64,000 nt of DNA from Stappia sp. TSB10P1A (GCF_900185725.1 NZ_FYAU01000016.1:305639-369638); one strand, 5' to 3'; positions 54,945 to 63,388 are shown, counted from the stretch's first letter. Numbers and translations are program-made. The notes: generated by a model not told the origin, from the letters alone.

Positions 54945-55662
54945 CGCGCTGCTGACGCTGGAGGGCGTCCACACCCATATCGGCCCCTATCACATCCTGC
55001 ATGAGGTGAGCTTTGCCGTGCCGCGCGGCGGGGTGACCATGCTGCTGGGGCGCAACGGCGCCGGCAAGTCGACGACGCTGCGCACCATCATGGGCCTGTG
55101 GAAGGCGAGCCGCGGCACGATCACCTTCGACGGGCGGCCGATCCAGGCGCTGGCAACGCCGGACATCGCCCGCGCGGGCATTGCCTATGTGCCGGAGAAC
55201 ATGGGCATCTTCGCCGACCTGACGGTGGCGGAGAATATGCGCCTTGCCGCCACCGGCGGCCCGTTCGACGCAAGGCGGCTTGCCTGGATCAAAGAGCTGT
55301 TCCCGCCGATCGGCACGTTCTGGGACAAGGCCGCCGGCACCCTGTCGGGCGGGCAGAAGCAGATGCTCTCCGTCGCCCGGGCGATCATCGAGCCGCGCCG
55401 GCTGATCCTGATCGACGAGCCGAGCAAGGGGCTGGCACCGGCGATCATCGGTGCGATGACGGCGGCGCTGAAACAGTTGAAGGACACCGACACCACCATC
55501 CTCCTGGTGGAGCAGAATTTCGCCATGGCCTCGGCGCTCGGCGACACGGTGGCGGTGATGGATGACGGGCGCATCGTCCATGCGGGCGCGATGGCGGAGC
55601 TTGCCGCCGACGCGTCGCTGCAGGAGAAGCTGATGGGCCTCAGCCTGGAGGTGCACCAGTGA
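54937..55662 (+). CDS. livF: ABC transporter ATPase, LivF type
   Basis: 241 residues from the ATG at 54937. Walker A GRNGAGKSTTLR, signature LSGGQKQMLSVARAIIEPRRLIL, Walker B LILIDEPSKGLAPAII, switch ILLVEQNFAMA. Overlaps livG by 8 bp and livH by 4 bp. One of two ATPases of the pair. Confidence 0.94.
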   Translation: MADALLTLEGVHTHIGPYHILHEVSFAVPRGGVTMLLGRNGAGKSTTLRTIMGLWKASRGTITFDGRPIQALATPDIARAGIAYVPENMGIFADLTVAENMRLAATGGPFDARRLAWIKELFPPIGTFWDKAAGTLSGGQKQMLSVARAIIEPRRLILIDEPSKGLAPAIIGAMTAALKQLKDTDTTILLVEQNFAMASALGDTVAVMDDGRIVHAGAMAELAADASLQEKLMGLSLEVHQ

Positions 55663-56687
55663 GCGAGACCGCAATCCGTCCCCGCCTGGTGGGGCCGACA
55701 GCGATGGAACGGCTCGGCAAGGCGGCGCCGCTGCTGCTGGCGCCGGTGCTGGCCCTCGCCGGGCTTGCCGCCATCGGCAACCCGTCCGTCTGGCTGACGC
55801 TGACCGTCGCCGGGCTCGCCATGGGGCTGATGATCTTCATCATGGCCTCGGGGCTCACGGTCATCTTCGGCCTGATGGACGTGATCAATTTCGGCCATGG
55901 CGCCTTCGTCTCGGTCGGCGCCTTTGTCGGCTTCACCGTGCTCGCCTGGCTGTCCGGCTGGACGCAGAACCCGGCCGTGGTGCTCAACCTTGCCGCCGTG
56001 TTCCTGGCGATCCTCGCCTCGATGGCGGTGACGGGGGCACTCGGGCTCGCCTTCGAGCGGGTGATCGTCAAGCCGGTCTACGGCCACCACCTGAAGCAGA
56101 TCCTCGTCACCATGGGCGGGCTGATCGTCGCCCAGCAGTTGATCCATGTGATCTGGGGGCCGGACGCGATCCATGTCGCCCGCCCGCCCTCGCTGCAGGG
56201 CTCGTTCATCGTCGGCGAGGCGGCGATCGAGAAATACCGCATGCTGGCGGTGGCGATCGGCCTCGTCCTGTTCCTCGCCATGCGCCACGTGCTGCGGGCG
56301 ACCAAGCTCGGCCTGCTGGTGCGCGCCGGGGTGGAGAACGGCGAGATGGTCGAGGCGCTCGGCTACCGGATCAACCGGCTGTTCCTGCTGGTGTTCATGG
56401 CCGGCTCGGCGCTCGCCGGTCTCGGCGGCATCATGTGGGGCCTCTACCAGGAGACGATCACCGCGCATATGGGCTCGGAGATCATGGTGCTGGTCTTCGT
56501 CGTGGTGATCATCGGCGGGCTCGGCTCCATCGAGGGCTGCTTCATCGGCGCGCTGCTGGTGGGGCTGCTCGCCAATTACATGGCGTTCCTGGCGCCCAAG
56601 GTGGCGCTGGTCTCCACCATCGCGCTGATGGTCGCCATCCTGATGTGGCGGCCGCAGGGCCTCTATCCCGTGGTCAAGGCGAAATAG
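55659..56687 (+). CDS. livH: ABC transporter permease, LivH type
   Basis: 342 residues; the GTG at 55659 overlaps the livF stop (GTGA). About eight membrane segments. The LivH hallmark IMASGLTVIFGLMDVINFGHGAFVSVGAF (about 65-93) and RAGVENGEMVEALGYRINRLFLLVF are present, and the C-terminal VLVFVVVIIGGLGSIEGCFIGALLVG is typical. Together with LivM it makes the membrane channel. Confidence 0.92.
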   Translation: MSETAIRPRLVGPTAMERLGKAAPLLLAPVLALAGLAAIGNPSVWLTLTVAGLAMGLMIFIMASGLTVIFGLMDVINFGHGAFVSVGAFVGFTVLAWLSGWTQNPAVVLNLAAVFLAILASMAVTGALGLAFERVIVKPVYGHHLKQILVTMGGLIVAQQLIHVIWGPDAIHVARPPSLQGSFIVGEAAIEKYRMLAVAIGLVLFLAMRHVLRATKLGLLVRAGVENGEMVEALGYRINRLFLLVFMAGSALAGLGGIMWGLYQETITAHMGSEIMVLVFVVVIIGGLGSIEGCFIGALLVGLLANYMAFLAPKVALVSTIALMVAILMWRPQGLYPVVKAK

Positions 56688-56694
56688 GCGCAAG

Positions 56695-57753
56695 ATGATC
56701 AACACCCTGCTTTCCGGCGATCGTCCGAACAGCCGCATGCTGGCGCTGCTGCTGATCGCGATCGGCCTCTGCCTTGCCTTCGCGCCGTTCCTGTTTCCCG
56801 GCACCAAGCCGCTCGACACGGCCGCGCGCATCTGCATCTTCATCGTGCTGGTGGCGAGCTACGACCTGCTGCTCGGCTATACCGGCATCGTCTCCTTCGC
56901 CCATACGATGTTCTTCGGCATCGGCGCCTATGGCGTGGCGCTGGCGCTCGGCAGTCTTGGCGCCTCGTTCCTGGCGATCCTTGTCGGCGTGCTGGCCGGA
57001 ACGGCGCTGTCCTGCGCGCTGGCGCTCGCCATCGGCCTGTTCTCCTTGCGGGTGAAGGCGATCTTCTTCGCCATGGTGACGCTGGCGGTGGCGAGCGCCT
57101 TCGCCGTGCTGGTCTCGCAGCTTTCCTCGATCACCGGCGGCGAGGACGGGCTGACCTACCGCATCCCGCGCGAGCTGACGCCGGCCTTCCGCCTCACCGA
57201 CCTGCGGATTTTCGACGTGCGGATCGACGGGCGGCTGCTCGCCTATTACCTCATCTTCTTCAGCGCCCTGGTGCTGTTCCTCGTGATGCTGCGCATCGTC
57301 AACTCGCCCTTCGGCACGACGCTGAAGGCGGTGCGCGACAATGCCTTCCGCGCCGAGGCGATCGGCTACCGGGTGGTGCGCTACCGCACCACGGCGACGG
57401 TGCTGTCCGCCGCCATGGCAAGCCTTGCCGGCGCGCTGCTGGCCATCTGGATCCGCTACACGGGACCGGCGACGACGCTGTCGATGGAGATCATGATCGA
57501 CATCCTCCTGATGGTGGTGATCGGCGGCATGGGGACGATGTACGGGGCGGTGATCGGCGCCAGCCTCTTCATCCTCGCCCAGACCTATCTGCAGAGCCTG
57601 ATGGCGAGTGCCGAGACGGCGACGCGCGGCCTGCCGCTACTACCCGACCTGGTGGCGCCGGAACGCTGGCTGCTGTGGCTCGGCACGCTGTTCATCCTGT
57701 CGGTCTATTTCTTCCCGGACGGCATCGTCGGCCGGCTGAGGAACCGTGGATGA
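56695..57753 (+). CDS. livM: ABC transporter permease, LivM type
   Basis: 352 residues, seven nucleotides after livH. Ten membrane segments; hallmark SYDLLLGYTGIVSFAHTMFFGIGAYG (about 62-87) and LKAVRDNAFRAEAIGYRVVRYR (about 209-230). The final segment GGMGTMYGAVIGASLFILAQTYLQSL is typical. Its stop overlaps the start of the hydrolase gene by 4 bp. Confidence 0.92.
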   Translation: MINTLLSGDRPNSRMLALLLIAIGLCLAFAPFLFPGTKPLDTAARICIFIVLVASYDLLLGYTGIVSFAHTMFFGIGAYGVALALGSLGASFLAILVGVLAGTALSCALALAIGLFSLRVKAIFFAMVTLAVASAFAVLVSQLSSITGGEDGLTYRIPRELTPAFRLTDLRIFDVRIDGRLLAYYLIFFSALVLFLVMLRIVNSPFGTTLKAVRDNAFRAEAIGYRVVRYRTTATVLSAAMASLAGALLAIWIRYTGPATTLSMEIMIDILLMVVIGGMGTMYGAVIGASLFILAQTYLQSLMASAETATRGLPLLPDLVAPERWLLWLGTLFILSVYFFPDGIVGRLRNRG

Positions 57754-58574
57754 GCAGGCTGCATCTGCGCCGGGCCGGCCACCGCCGGCCCGGAACGCCC
57801 GTCCTGATCCTGCTGCACGGCTGGTCCTGCCATGGCGGCTTCTTCGCCCCGCAGATGGACGCGCTGGCGGACCTTACCGAGGTGATCGCCCCGGACCTGC
57901 CGGGCCACGGCAAGACCGGCGACGCGGTGACGCCGAGTATCGAGGCCGGCGCCGACGCGCTCGCCGAGCTGATGCGGGAGGAGGAGATCGCCGCCGCGGT
58001 GCTGGTCGGCTGGTCGATGGGCGCGCTTGTCGCCTGGTCGCTGATCGCGCGCCATGGCAGCGAGCGGATCGCCGCGCTGGTGGTCGAGGACATGGCGCCG
58101 CGCGTCCTCAATGACCCGGACTGGCGGCTCGGCACGCTGAACGGTCTCGACGGGCCGCGCAACGCGGTGTTCCTGAAGGCGATCGAAAGCCAGTGGCCGC
58201 TGCTGGCGCCGGCCACCGCCCGGCGGAGCTTTGCCCCCCATGCGCGCAAGGAGCTGGTGGACTTCGCCGAACGGGAGATGCGCGGGGCAAGCCCGAAGCT
58301 GCTCGCGGCGATGTGGCGCTCGCTCACCTTGCAGGATTTCCGAGCGCTGATCCCGCGTATCACAGTGCCCGTGGTGCTGGCGCGCGGCGGCCTCAGCCAG
58401 CTCTACAACCCGGCCGTGGCCGCGTGGCAGGCGGCCCGCCTCCCCGACGCCCGCATCGAGGTCTTCGCGCGGTCGGGCCACTCGCCGCATCTGGAGGAAG
58501 CGAGCGCCTTCAATGACATGCTGGCCGGCCTCGTGCGGGCGGGCAGCGCGCCGGGCGGGCTCCCGAGACCATGA
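57750..58574 (+). CDS. Alpha/beta hydrolase, coupled to the transporter operon
   Basis: 274 residues; the ATG at 57750 overlaps the livM stop (ATGA). Oxyanion block LILLHGWSCHGG, nucleophile S89 in VGWSMGALVAWSLI, catalytic histidine in ARSGHSPHLEE (about 250) and an aspartate between them. It lies at the end of a five-gene uptake operon and is translationally coupled, so it may hydrolyse the imported ester or amide, or a derivative; substrate unknown. A 257-bp region without genes follows before the cold-shock gene. Confidence 0.85.
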   Translation: MSRLHLRRAGHRRPGTPVLILLHGWSCHGGFFAPQMDALADLTEVIAPDLPGHGKTGDAVTPSIEAGADALAELMREEEIAAAVLVGWSMGALVAWSLIARHGSERIAALVVEDMAPRVLNDPDWRLGTLNGLDGPRNAVFLKAIESQWPLLAPATARRSFAPHARKELVDFAEREMRGASPKLLAAMWRSLTLQDFRALIPRITVPVVLARGGLSQLYNPAVAAWQAARLPDARIEVFARSGHSPHLEEASAFNDMLAGLVRAGSAPGGLPRP

Positions 58575-58774
58575 CACCGCAGGGCGGAGGCTGCGGCGGC
58601 GCTTGCCGGTCTCAGGGTTTTCGCATACAATTCGCCGCGTCGGTTTTCGGACCGGCCCCAGCGGGCTTGAAAATTCGAACCCGGTTAAGAAAGTTTCGGT
58701 ATGCGGCGCTTCCTGGTCCCCGTGACCGGTTCTGTCGAGCAGAACTGCCTTTCCCGTTTCTGAATGCCACGCTC

Positions 58775-58800
58775 GCGCAAGCAAGCGCGCTTACTTGCGC
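58775..58800 (+). promoter_or_regulatory. Near-perfect 26-bp palindrome before the cold-shock gene
   Basis: GCGCAAG-C-AAGCGCGCTT-A-CTTGCGC is symmetric except for one mismatched pair. It ends 31 bp before the start codon, so it lies in the 5' UTR or the promoter. It could form a temperature-sensitive hairpin or be an operator. The 257-bp gap 58575-58831 holds no other recognised element. Confidence 0.5.
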
Positions 58801-58831
58801 TTAACTATCGACACGGGACAGGAGTTTTCCC

Positions 58832-59044
58832 ATGCGCCAGACCGGCACCCTGAAGTTCTTCAACCATGATCGTGGCTTCGGCTTCGTGACCCCGGCCGAG
58901 GGCGGCAAGGACGTGTTCGTCCACATCACGGCTTTCGAGCGTTCGGGCCTCGCCGTTCCGGCCGAGGGCACCACGCTGACCTTCGTGACCGAGGAAGACC
59001 GTCGCGGTCGTGGCCTGCAGGCCGCCCAGCTCGAGCTCGCCTGA
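58832..59044 (+). CDS. Cold-shock protein
   Basis: 70 residues, start MRQTGTLKFFNHDRGFGFVTPAEGGKDVFVHITAFERSGLAVPAEG. RNP-1 (RGFGFVT) and RNP-2 (VFVHITAF) motifs are intact, as in CspA-type RNA chaperones. The ribosome site is GGAG at 58821-58824. A long leader with a palindrome precedes it and a strong terminator follows. Confidence 0.95.
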   Translation: MRQTGTLKFFNHDRGFGFVTPAEGGKDVFVHITAFERSGLAVPAEGTTLTFVTEEDRRGRGLQAAQLELA

Positions 59045-59080
59045 GCAGATCGGGCCGTTCCGCAAGGAACCGAATTTCCG

Positions 59081-59109
59081 ACGCCGCCGGCCCCGCCGGC
59101 GGCGTTTTT
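59081..59109 (+). terminator. Intrinsic terminator of the cold-shock gene
   Basis: Perfect 11-bp stem ACGCCGCCGGC/GCCGGCGGCGT with CCC loop and five T from the stem end. It is 36 bp past the stop and convergent with the acyl-CoA operon. Confidence 0.9.
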
Positions 59110-59124
59110 CGTCTCGGAAACCGT

Positions 59125-59493
59125 TCAGGCGGCGGCGACATCCTCGACATAGACCAGCGCCCGGCCTTCGCAGATGCGCCGGCCGTCCTCGCCCAGACAC
59201 ACGGTCTCAAGGTCGACGAGGTGCTTTTCCGGGCGCAGGCGGGTGATCGTCACCCGCGCCGTCAACGTCTCGTCGAAACGTGCCTCGGACAGGAAGGACA
59301 TTTCCTGCTTCAGGTAGTTGGTGCCGAAGCCCGGCAGCCGGACGCCGAGGAGATAGGAGAACAGCCCGCCGATCAGCGGCTGCGGCACCGCCTCGGGCAG
59401 GTGGTCCAGCCCGGCGAGCCCGGCGAAGACCGCCGCGTCCGAGGCCGGGAAGCGGCGGCTGACTTCGGCGCTCTGTCCCACGTCCAGCGTCAT
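59125..59493 (-). CDS. MaoC-like/hot-dog-fold protein (C-terminal half type)
   Basis: 122 residues from the ATG at 59493, overlapping the stop of the next upstream gene (ATGA). The sequence ASDAAVFAGLAGLDHLPEAVPQPLIGGLFSYLLGVRLPGFGTNYLKQEMSFLSEARFDETLTARVTITRLRP is a MaoC/PhaJ-like (R)-enoyl-CoA hydratase. It is the last gene of a five-gene acyl-CoA operon. Together with the preceding MaoC-like gene it may form a two-domain-equivalent hydratase; the catalytic D-x-x-x-x-H motif is found in the partner (DDNPIH), not here. Confidence 0.8.
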   Translation of the reverse strand: MTLDVGQSAEVSRRFPASDAAVFAGLAGLDHLPEAVPQPLIGGLFSYLLGVRLPGFGTNYLKQEMSFLSEARFDETLTARVTITRLRPEKHLVDLETVCLGEDGRRICEGRALVYVEDVAAA

Positions 59494-59870
59494 TGCCCCG
59501 CCTCCAGCCGGCACTGCCCGACAAGCACGGGCGCGCCGTCGGCGACCCGCGAAATGGTGATCGCCAGCAGCCCCGCGTCGTCCGCATCGCCTTGCGAGAA
59601 GGCAAGCTCCAGTTCCTCCTCCGCGTAGGCGGGATTGGGGAACATCAGCGCCTGCATCTGGTGGCGGCGGCCCGGATAGCGCTGCCGCAGCACGGCCCAG
59701 AGGCGCGAGTAGAGCAGCATGCCGTGCGAGACGGTGCGCCCGAAGCGGGTGCGCGCCGAGAACTCCGCATCGACATGGATCGGATTGTCGTCGCCCGACA
59801 GGTCCGCAAAGGCGTCGAAATCCGCCTGTGTCGGCACCCAGCGCGCCGTCCATTCGTCCGTTGCCGTCAT
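59490..59870 (-). CDS. MaoC-like enoyl-CoA hydratase with catalytic DxxxxH motif
   Basis: 126 residues from the ATG at 59870, which overlaps the ligase stop. The hydratase motif DFDAFADLSGDDNPIHVDAEFSARTRFGRTVSHGMLLYSRL carries Asp and His of the R-hydratase 2 active site. The C-terminal part LELAFSQGDADDAGLLAITISRVADGAPVLVGQ completes one hot-dog. It is coupled to the neighbouring hot-dog gene by a 4-bp overlap, so the products probably interact. Confidence 0.85.
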   Translation of the reverse strand: MTATDEWTARWVPTQADFDAFADLSGDDNPIHVDAEFSARTRFGRTVSHGMLLYSRLWAVLRQRYPGRRHQMQALMFPNPAYAEEELELAFSQGDADDAGLLAITISRVADGAPVLVGQCRLEAGQ

Positions 59871-61408
59871 CACCGGCCGCTCTCCCCGTGCCTGGTCTTG
59901 AGAATGTGTTTCTGCACCTTGCCGGCGGCGGTGCGCGGCAGGTCGTCGACGATGTGGAAGGCACGCGGCACCTTGTAGCCGGCGAGCCGCTCGCGGCACC
60001 AACGGGTCAGCGCCGCGACATCGATGGCCGCACCCGGGCGGGCGATCAGCCAGGCAGCGCCGACCTCGCCCCATTTCTCGTCCGCAACGCCGATCACCAC
60101 CGCGTCGAGCACGTCCTCATGGGCGATGAGCACCCGCTCGACCTCGGCCGGATAGACGTTCTCGCCGCCGGAGATGTACATGTCCTTGATGCGGTCGACG
60201 ATGTAGTAGCAGCCGTCGGCATCGCGGCGGGCGACATCACCCGACATCAGCCAGCCGCCCGGCGCGAAGGCGGCTTCGCTCGCCTGCGGATTGCCGAAAT
60301 AGCCGGGCGTGACGCCGGGGCCGCGGATCTGCAGCTCGCCCTCGCCTTCGCCCTCGACCACCTCGCCCGTCACCGCGACAAGGCGCACCTCGGCAAGGAT
60401 CTGCGCCTTGCCGACCGAGCCGATCTTGCGCGCCGCATCCTGCGGGTCGGCGAGGAACACGGTCGGGCCGGTCTCGGTCATGCCCATGCCGTTGCACACG
60501 GTGACGCCGCGCGACAGATAGGTCTCCAGCAGGGGGGCGGGCATCGGCGCGCCGCCGCAGCCGAGCGAGCGCAGGGCGGAGAAATCCGTTGCCGAAAAGC
60601 CCGGCTCCAGCGCGATCGCCTGGTAGATCGCCGGCACGCCGAAGAAGGCGGTGAGCCGGCCGTCGCCGATCAGGTGCAGCACCGCAGGGGCATCGAACTT
60701 GCGAAGGACGATGCTCTCGCCGCCGGCAAGGAACAGCGGCAGGGTCATCAGGTTGATGCCGGCCGTGTGGAACAGCGGCAGGAAGTTGACCGTGCAGTCC
60801 TTGCCGGAAATTCCCGTCGCCTGGGTGTAGTTGACTGCATTGGCCCAGGCCATTTCCGCCGTCTGGATCACCAGTTTCGGCGTGCCGGTGGTGCCGGAGG
60901 TGGCGAGCAGATACCACGGCCGGCCGGCCTCGACCCGCGTGTCACTGAGCGGGGCGGACGAGAGGTCGCCGGCGAGCGTGTCGAGATGGGGAGCCTCGCC
61001 CTCTGCGGGCGCATCGGCGAAGCCGACGAGATCGAGCGCGAGGGTGCCGGCGAGCGCGCGTGCGGTCGCGGCCGTTGCGCCGTCATGCAGCAGCAGCCGC
61101 GCGCCGGAGGCGGCGACGACCGGGGCGAGTTCGGCCGGCGGCTGGCGCCAGTTGAGCGGCAGCAGCACGATGCCGGTCTTCTGGGCGGCAAAGAGCAGGA
61201 CGAAGAAGTCCGGATGGTTGTGGCACAGCACGGCGACACGCTCGCCGCTCGCGATGCCGCGTGCCAGCAGGGCGCGGGCGGTGCGGCTCGCCTTCGCCTC
61301 GACCTCGGCGAAGGTCAGTTGCGCGCCGGTCTCGTGGTCGGTGAAGGCGATGCGATCCGGCGTCAGCTCGGCGCGCTTGGCCGCCATGTCGGTGACCCAG
61401 GACATCAT
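59870..61408 (-). CDS. AMP-forming acyl-CoA ligase
   Basis: 512 residues. A3 loop SGTTGTPK at 171-178, A4/A5 VCNGMGMTETGPTVFL, A7 SGDVARRDADGCYYIVDRIKDMYISGGENVYPAEVER and catalytic lysine in DDLPRTAAGKVQKHILKTR (about 500). Adenylates a carboxylic acid and forms its CoA thioester. Start 61408 overlaps the enoyl-CoA hydratase stop by 4 bp, and its stop touches the MaoC gene, so the operon is tightly coupled. Chain length of the substrate is not predictable. Confidence 0.9.
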   Translation of the reverse strand: MMSWVTDMAAKRAELTPDRIAFTDHETGAQLTFAEVEAKASRTARALLARGIASGERVAVLCHNHPDFFVLLFAAQKTGIVLLPLNWRQPPAELAPVVAASGARLLLHDGATAATARALAGTLALDLVGFADAPAEGEAPHLDTLAGDLSSAPLSDTRVEAGRPWYLLATSGTTGTPKLVIQTAEMAWANAVNYTQATGISGKDCTVNFLPLFHTAGINLMTLPLFLAGGESIVLRKFDAPAVLHLIGDGRLTAFFGVPAIYQAIALEPGFSATDFSALRSLGCGGAPMPAPLLETYLSRGVTVCNGMGMTETGPTVFLADPQDAARKIGSVGKAQILAEVRLVAVTGEVVEGEGEGELQIRGPGVTPGYFGNPQASEAAFAPGGWLMSGDVARRDADGCYYIVDRIKDMYISGGENVYPAEVERVLIAHEDVLDAVVIGVADEKWGEVGAAWLIARPGAAIDVAALTRWCRERLAGYKVPRAFHIVDDLPRTAAGKVQKHILKTRHGESGR

Positions 61409-62226
61409 CGCCGCCCCTCCCCGGCCGCGAGCGGGGCGAGAAAGGTTCGCATCCGCTCGCGGGTCTGCGGCCGGGCGATCAGCGCCAGAAAGCCGTCAAG
61501 CTCGCGCTGCAGCGCCTTCGCGACGGCGGCTAGGTGCTCCTCGCTCCAGACATTGGCGCGGGTCACGGCGAGGGTGCCGGGGTCCATCCCGGCAAGGGTC
61601 GAAAGCCGCACACGCACGCGGGCCTCCAGTTCGGCCGGCGGGCAGGTCTCGCTCGCCAAACCGAGGCGCAGGCAGTCGGCGGCGGTCAGGCGCTGGTTGA
61701 GATATTGCACCTCCAGCGCCCGCGCGGTGCCGATGCGCGCCGGCAGCAGCGCCGTCCAGCCGCCATCGGGCGCAAAGCCCATCTTCGCATAATAAGGCTG
61801 GAGAAACGCCGCCTCGCTCATCACCACCATGTCGGCGGCGAGCATCAGCCCGGCCGAGCCGCCGGTGACCGGACCGTTGAGCGCGGCGATCACCGGCATG
61901 GGAAAGGCGAGAAGGTCGAGGATCGCCGCATTGAGCGCGCCGACGATCTCGCGCGACCAGCCGACCAGGGCGTCGCGGTCGTCGGCAAGCGCGGCGAAGC
62001 GGGCGACATCGCCGCCGGCGGAAAAGGCGCGGCCGCGGCCGGTCAACACCAGCGCACCGGCGCCTGCCTGCCGCGCCTCGGCGATCCGCGCGCGCAAGGC
62101 GGCGAGCAGCTCCGGCACCAGCGCGTTGCCGCGCCCGGGGCGGTCGAGCGTCAGCCAGGCGGCGCCCTCCCGCCAGTCGAGATGGACGAGGTCGAGATGC
62201 CCGAGATCGCAGGCGGCGGCGCTCAT
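61405..62226 (-). CDS. Enoyl-CoA hydratase/isomerase family protein
   Basis: 273 residues of the crotonase superfamily. Oxyanion-hole segments GAGALVLTGRGRAFSAGGDVARFA (about 56-79) and IAALNGPVTGGSAGLMLAADMVVMSEAAFLQPYYAKMGFAPDGGW (about 115-158). The usual catalytic glutamate positions are partly occupied, so hydratase activity is probable but not certain. It starts with an ATGA overlap with the TetR gene and ends with an overlap with the ligase gene. Confidence 0.86.
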   Translation of the reverse strand: MSAAACDLGHLDLVHLDWREGAAWLTLDRPGRGNALVPELLAALRARIAEARQAGAGALVLTGRGRAFSAGGDVARFAALADDRDALVGWSREIVGALNAAILDLLAFPMPVIAALNGPVTGGSAGLMLAADMVVMSEAAFLQPYYAKMGFAPDGGWTALLPARIGTARALEVQYLNQRLTAADCLRLGLASETCPPAELEARVRVRLSTLAGMDPGTLAVTRANVWSEEHLAAVAKALQRELDGFLALIARPQTRERMRTFLAPLAAGEGRR

Positions 62227-62969
62227 TCGCCCGCCCCTTTGCTGCCGCCGACCTTGAGGCCGTTCTCGATGAGGTCGTGAGCGACCTCGACCATGGTGTC
62301 GACCGGCGCCGTGCCGCCGAACACCACCTGGAACTCGCCGAGCGAGCGGGCGATGCCCATCAGCGTCCAGGCGCGGATCTCGGCGTCGCCGGGGCGGATG
62401 GTGCCGGCGCTTGCCGCCCGCGCCAGCCCTTCGCGATAGCCTTCGGCGAAGGTGCGGAAGTAGGCGAGATAGGCCTCGCGATCGACGAACTGCGCCTCCT
62501 GGACGATGCGGTAGAGCTCGGGATGGGCGGAGACGAAGGCGAGGAAGGCGCGCAGGCCCTCGCGCTCGGCCTGCAGCCGGTCGGTATAGCCCGAGGTCGC
62601 CTCGCTGATCGCATGGCGCAGCATGCGGCCCATTTCGGCGACCAGCTCGGAGAAGACCTCGTCCTTGCTCGCGAAGTAGATGTAGAAGGTGCCTTGCGCG
62701 ACGCCGGCCTCGCGGGTGATGGAGCCGATGGAGGCCTCGTTGAAGCCCTGGCGGCCGATCACCCGTTCGGCGGCCTCGAGGATCGCCCGCCGGGTCGCCG
62801 CGCCGCGCGCGGTCTTCGGCATGCCGGATGTGGCCTCGCCCTCGGCATCGCCGACGATTTCCCTTGCCGGATCGGCCGTCGCCGCGTCAGTCTCGACGAC
62901 GCGCCGGCCCGTTGCGCGTGCGCGGTCCCTCGCCCGCCCCGCGCCTCTGCCCGTCCTCACCTCGTTCAC
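62223..62969 (-). CDS. TetR-family regulator of the acyl-CoA operon
   Basis: 248 residues. A long, charged N-terminal extension (about 1-55) precedes the TetR helix-turn-helix RRAILEAAERVIGRQGFNEASIGSITREAGVAQGTFYIYFASKDEVFSELV (about 60-110). The C-terminal part is a TetR ligand pocket. It is the first gene of the operon and overlaps the enoyl-CoA hydratase start by 4 bp. An internal ATG at MPKTARGA (residue 50) could be the real start. An inverted repeat lies 26 bp upstream of the annotated start; acyl-CoA is a plausible ligand. Confidence 0.87.
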   Translation of the reverse strand: MNEVRTGRGAGRARDRARATGRRVVETDAATADPAREIVGDAEGEATSGMPKTARGAATRRAILEAAERVIGRQGFNEASIGSITREAGVAQGTFYIYFASKDEVFSELVAEMGRMLRHAISEATSGYTDRLQAEREGLRAFLAFVSAHPELYRIVQEAQFVDREAYLAYFRTFAEGYREGLARAASAGTIRPGDAEIRAWTLMGIARSLGEFQVVFGGTAPVDTMVEVAHDLIENGLKVGGSKGAGE

Positions 62970-62994
62970 GACATTTCCACCCTTAATATGAATT

Positions 62995-63010
62995 ATGAAT
63001 CACTATTCAT
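62995..63010. promoter_or_regulatory. Inverted repeat upstream of tetR gene
   Basis: ATGAAT-CACT-ATTCAT is a perfect 6-bp inverted repeat with a 4-bp spacer; a third half-site ATGAAT overlaps at 62988. It lies 26 bp upstream of the tetR start and is AT-rich in a GC-rich surrounding, which fits an autoregulatory TetR operator. Confidence 0.5.
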
Positions 63011-63119
63011 GTTTTGCGCGGGAGTTTCAAGCGTAAAGCAGGGGGAGGCGCGGGATCGCACAGCCGAGAGCGCTGGCGGAAGCGCCCCGGCAAGGGGGGC
63101 GACCGCGGTGGCTCGCCGA

Positions 63120-63149
63120 TCCCGGCTCGGCGCTGCGCGCCGTCCGGGA
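63120..63149. repeat. REP-like palindrome, copy A
   Basis: A 30-bp imperfect palindrome, arms TCCCGG.../...CCGGGA, with the core CGCTGCGCGC. It resembles copy B at 63238-63266 at about 26 of 29 positions. Such intergenic palindromes are common in Hyphomicrobiales genomes. The region 62970-63119 and 63150-63237 holds no gene. Confidence 0.65.
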
Positions 63150-63237
63150 AGACGCCGGGAGAGGTTGGCGCTGCATTGCACCCGCCGATGCTGCCACAAG
63201 CGCCTTCCGCCCCGCCGTTGCTGAGGATACCTCTGGT

Positions 63238-63266
63238 TCCCGGCTCTGCGCTGCGCGCGGCCGGGA
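63238..63266. repeat. REP-like palindrome, copy B, adjoining the IS element
   Basis: 29-bp copy of the palindrome at 63120-63149, arms TCCCGG/CCGGGA. The IS110-type left end appears to start within a few bases of its end. IS110-family elements are known to target REP-type palindromes. Confidence 0.65.
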
Positions 63267-63298
63267 TTGTTCGTCTGAAGAGGTGGTAGAGTTTGGGT

Positions 63299-63388
63299 GG
63301 TCTCCCGGCCTGAACCGCCGGGAGACCAGTGGCAGGCGACCGGACCGGGATTGGGCTTTCGCCCGTCGTCATCAGGGTCCCTGCCGCT
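63299..63388 (+). ncRNA. Structured leader, candidate IS110 bridge RNA
   Basis: Two stems are visible upstream of the transposase. First: GGTCTCCCGGC/GCCGGGAGACC, 11 bp perfect, with a 7-nt loop (63299-63327). Second: AGTGGCAGG (63328-63336) pairs with CCTGCCGCT (63380-63388) with one G-T wobble, enclosing GGACC/GGTCC, an asymmetric internal loop, and the hairpin GGGC-TTTC-GCCC (63353-63364). IS110-family elements of the IS621 type encode a bridge RNA with two such loop-bearing domains in the non-coding left end, which specifies donor and target DNA. The role here is inferred. Confidence 0.45.
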
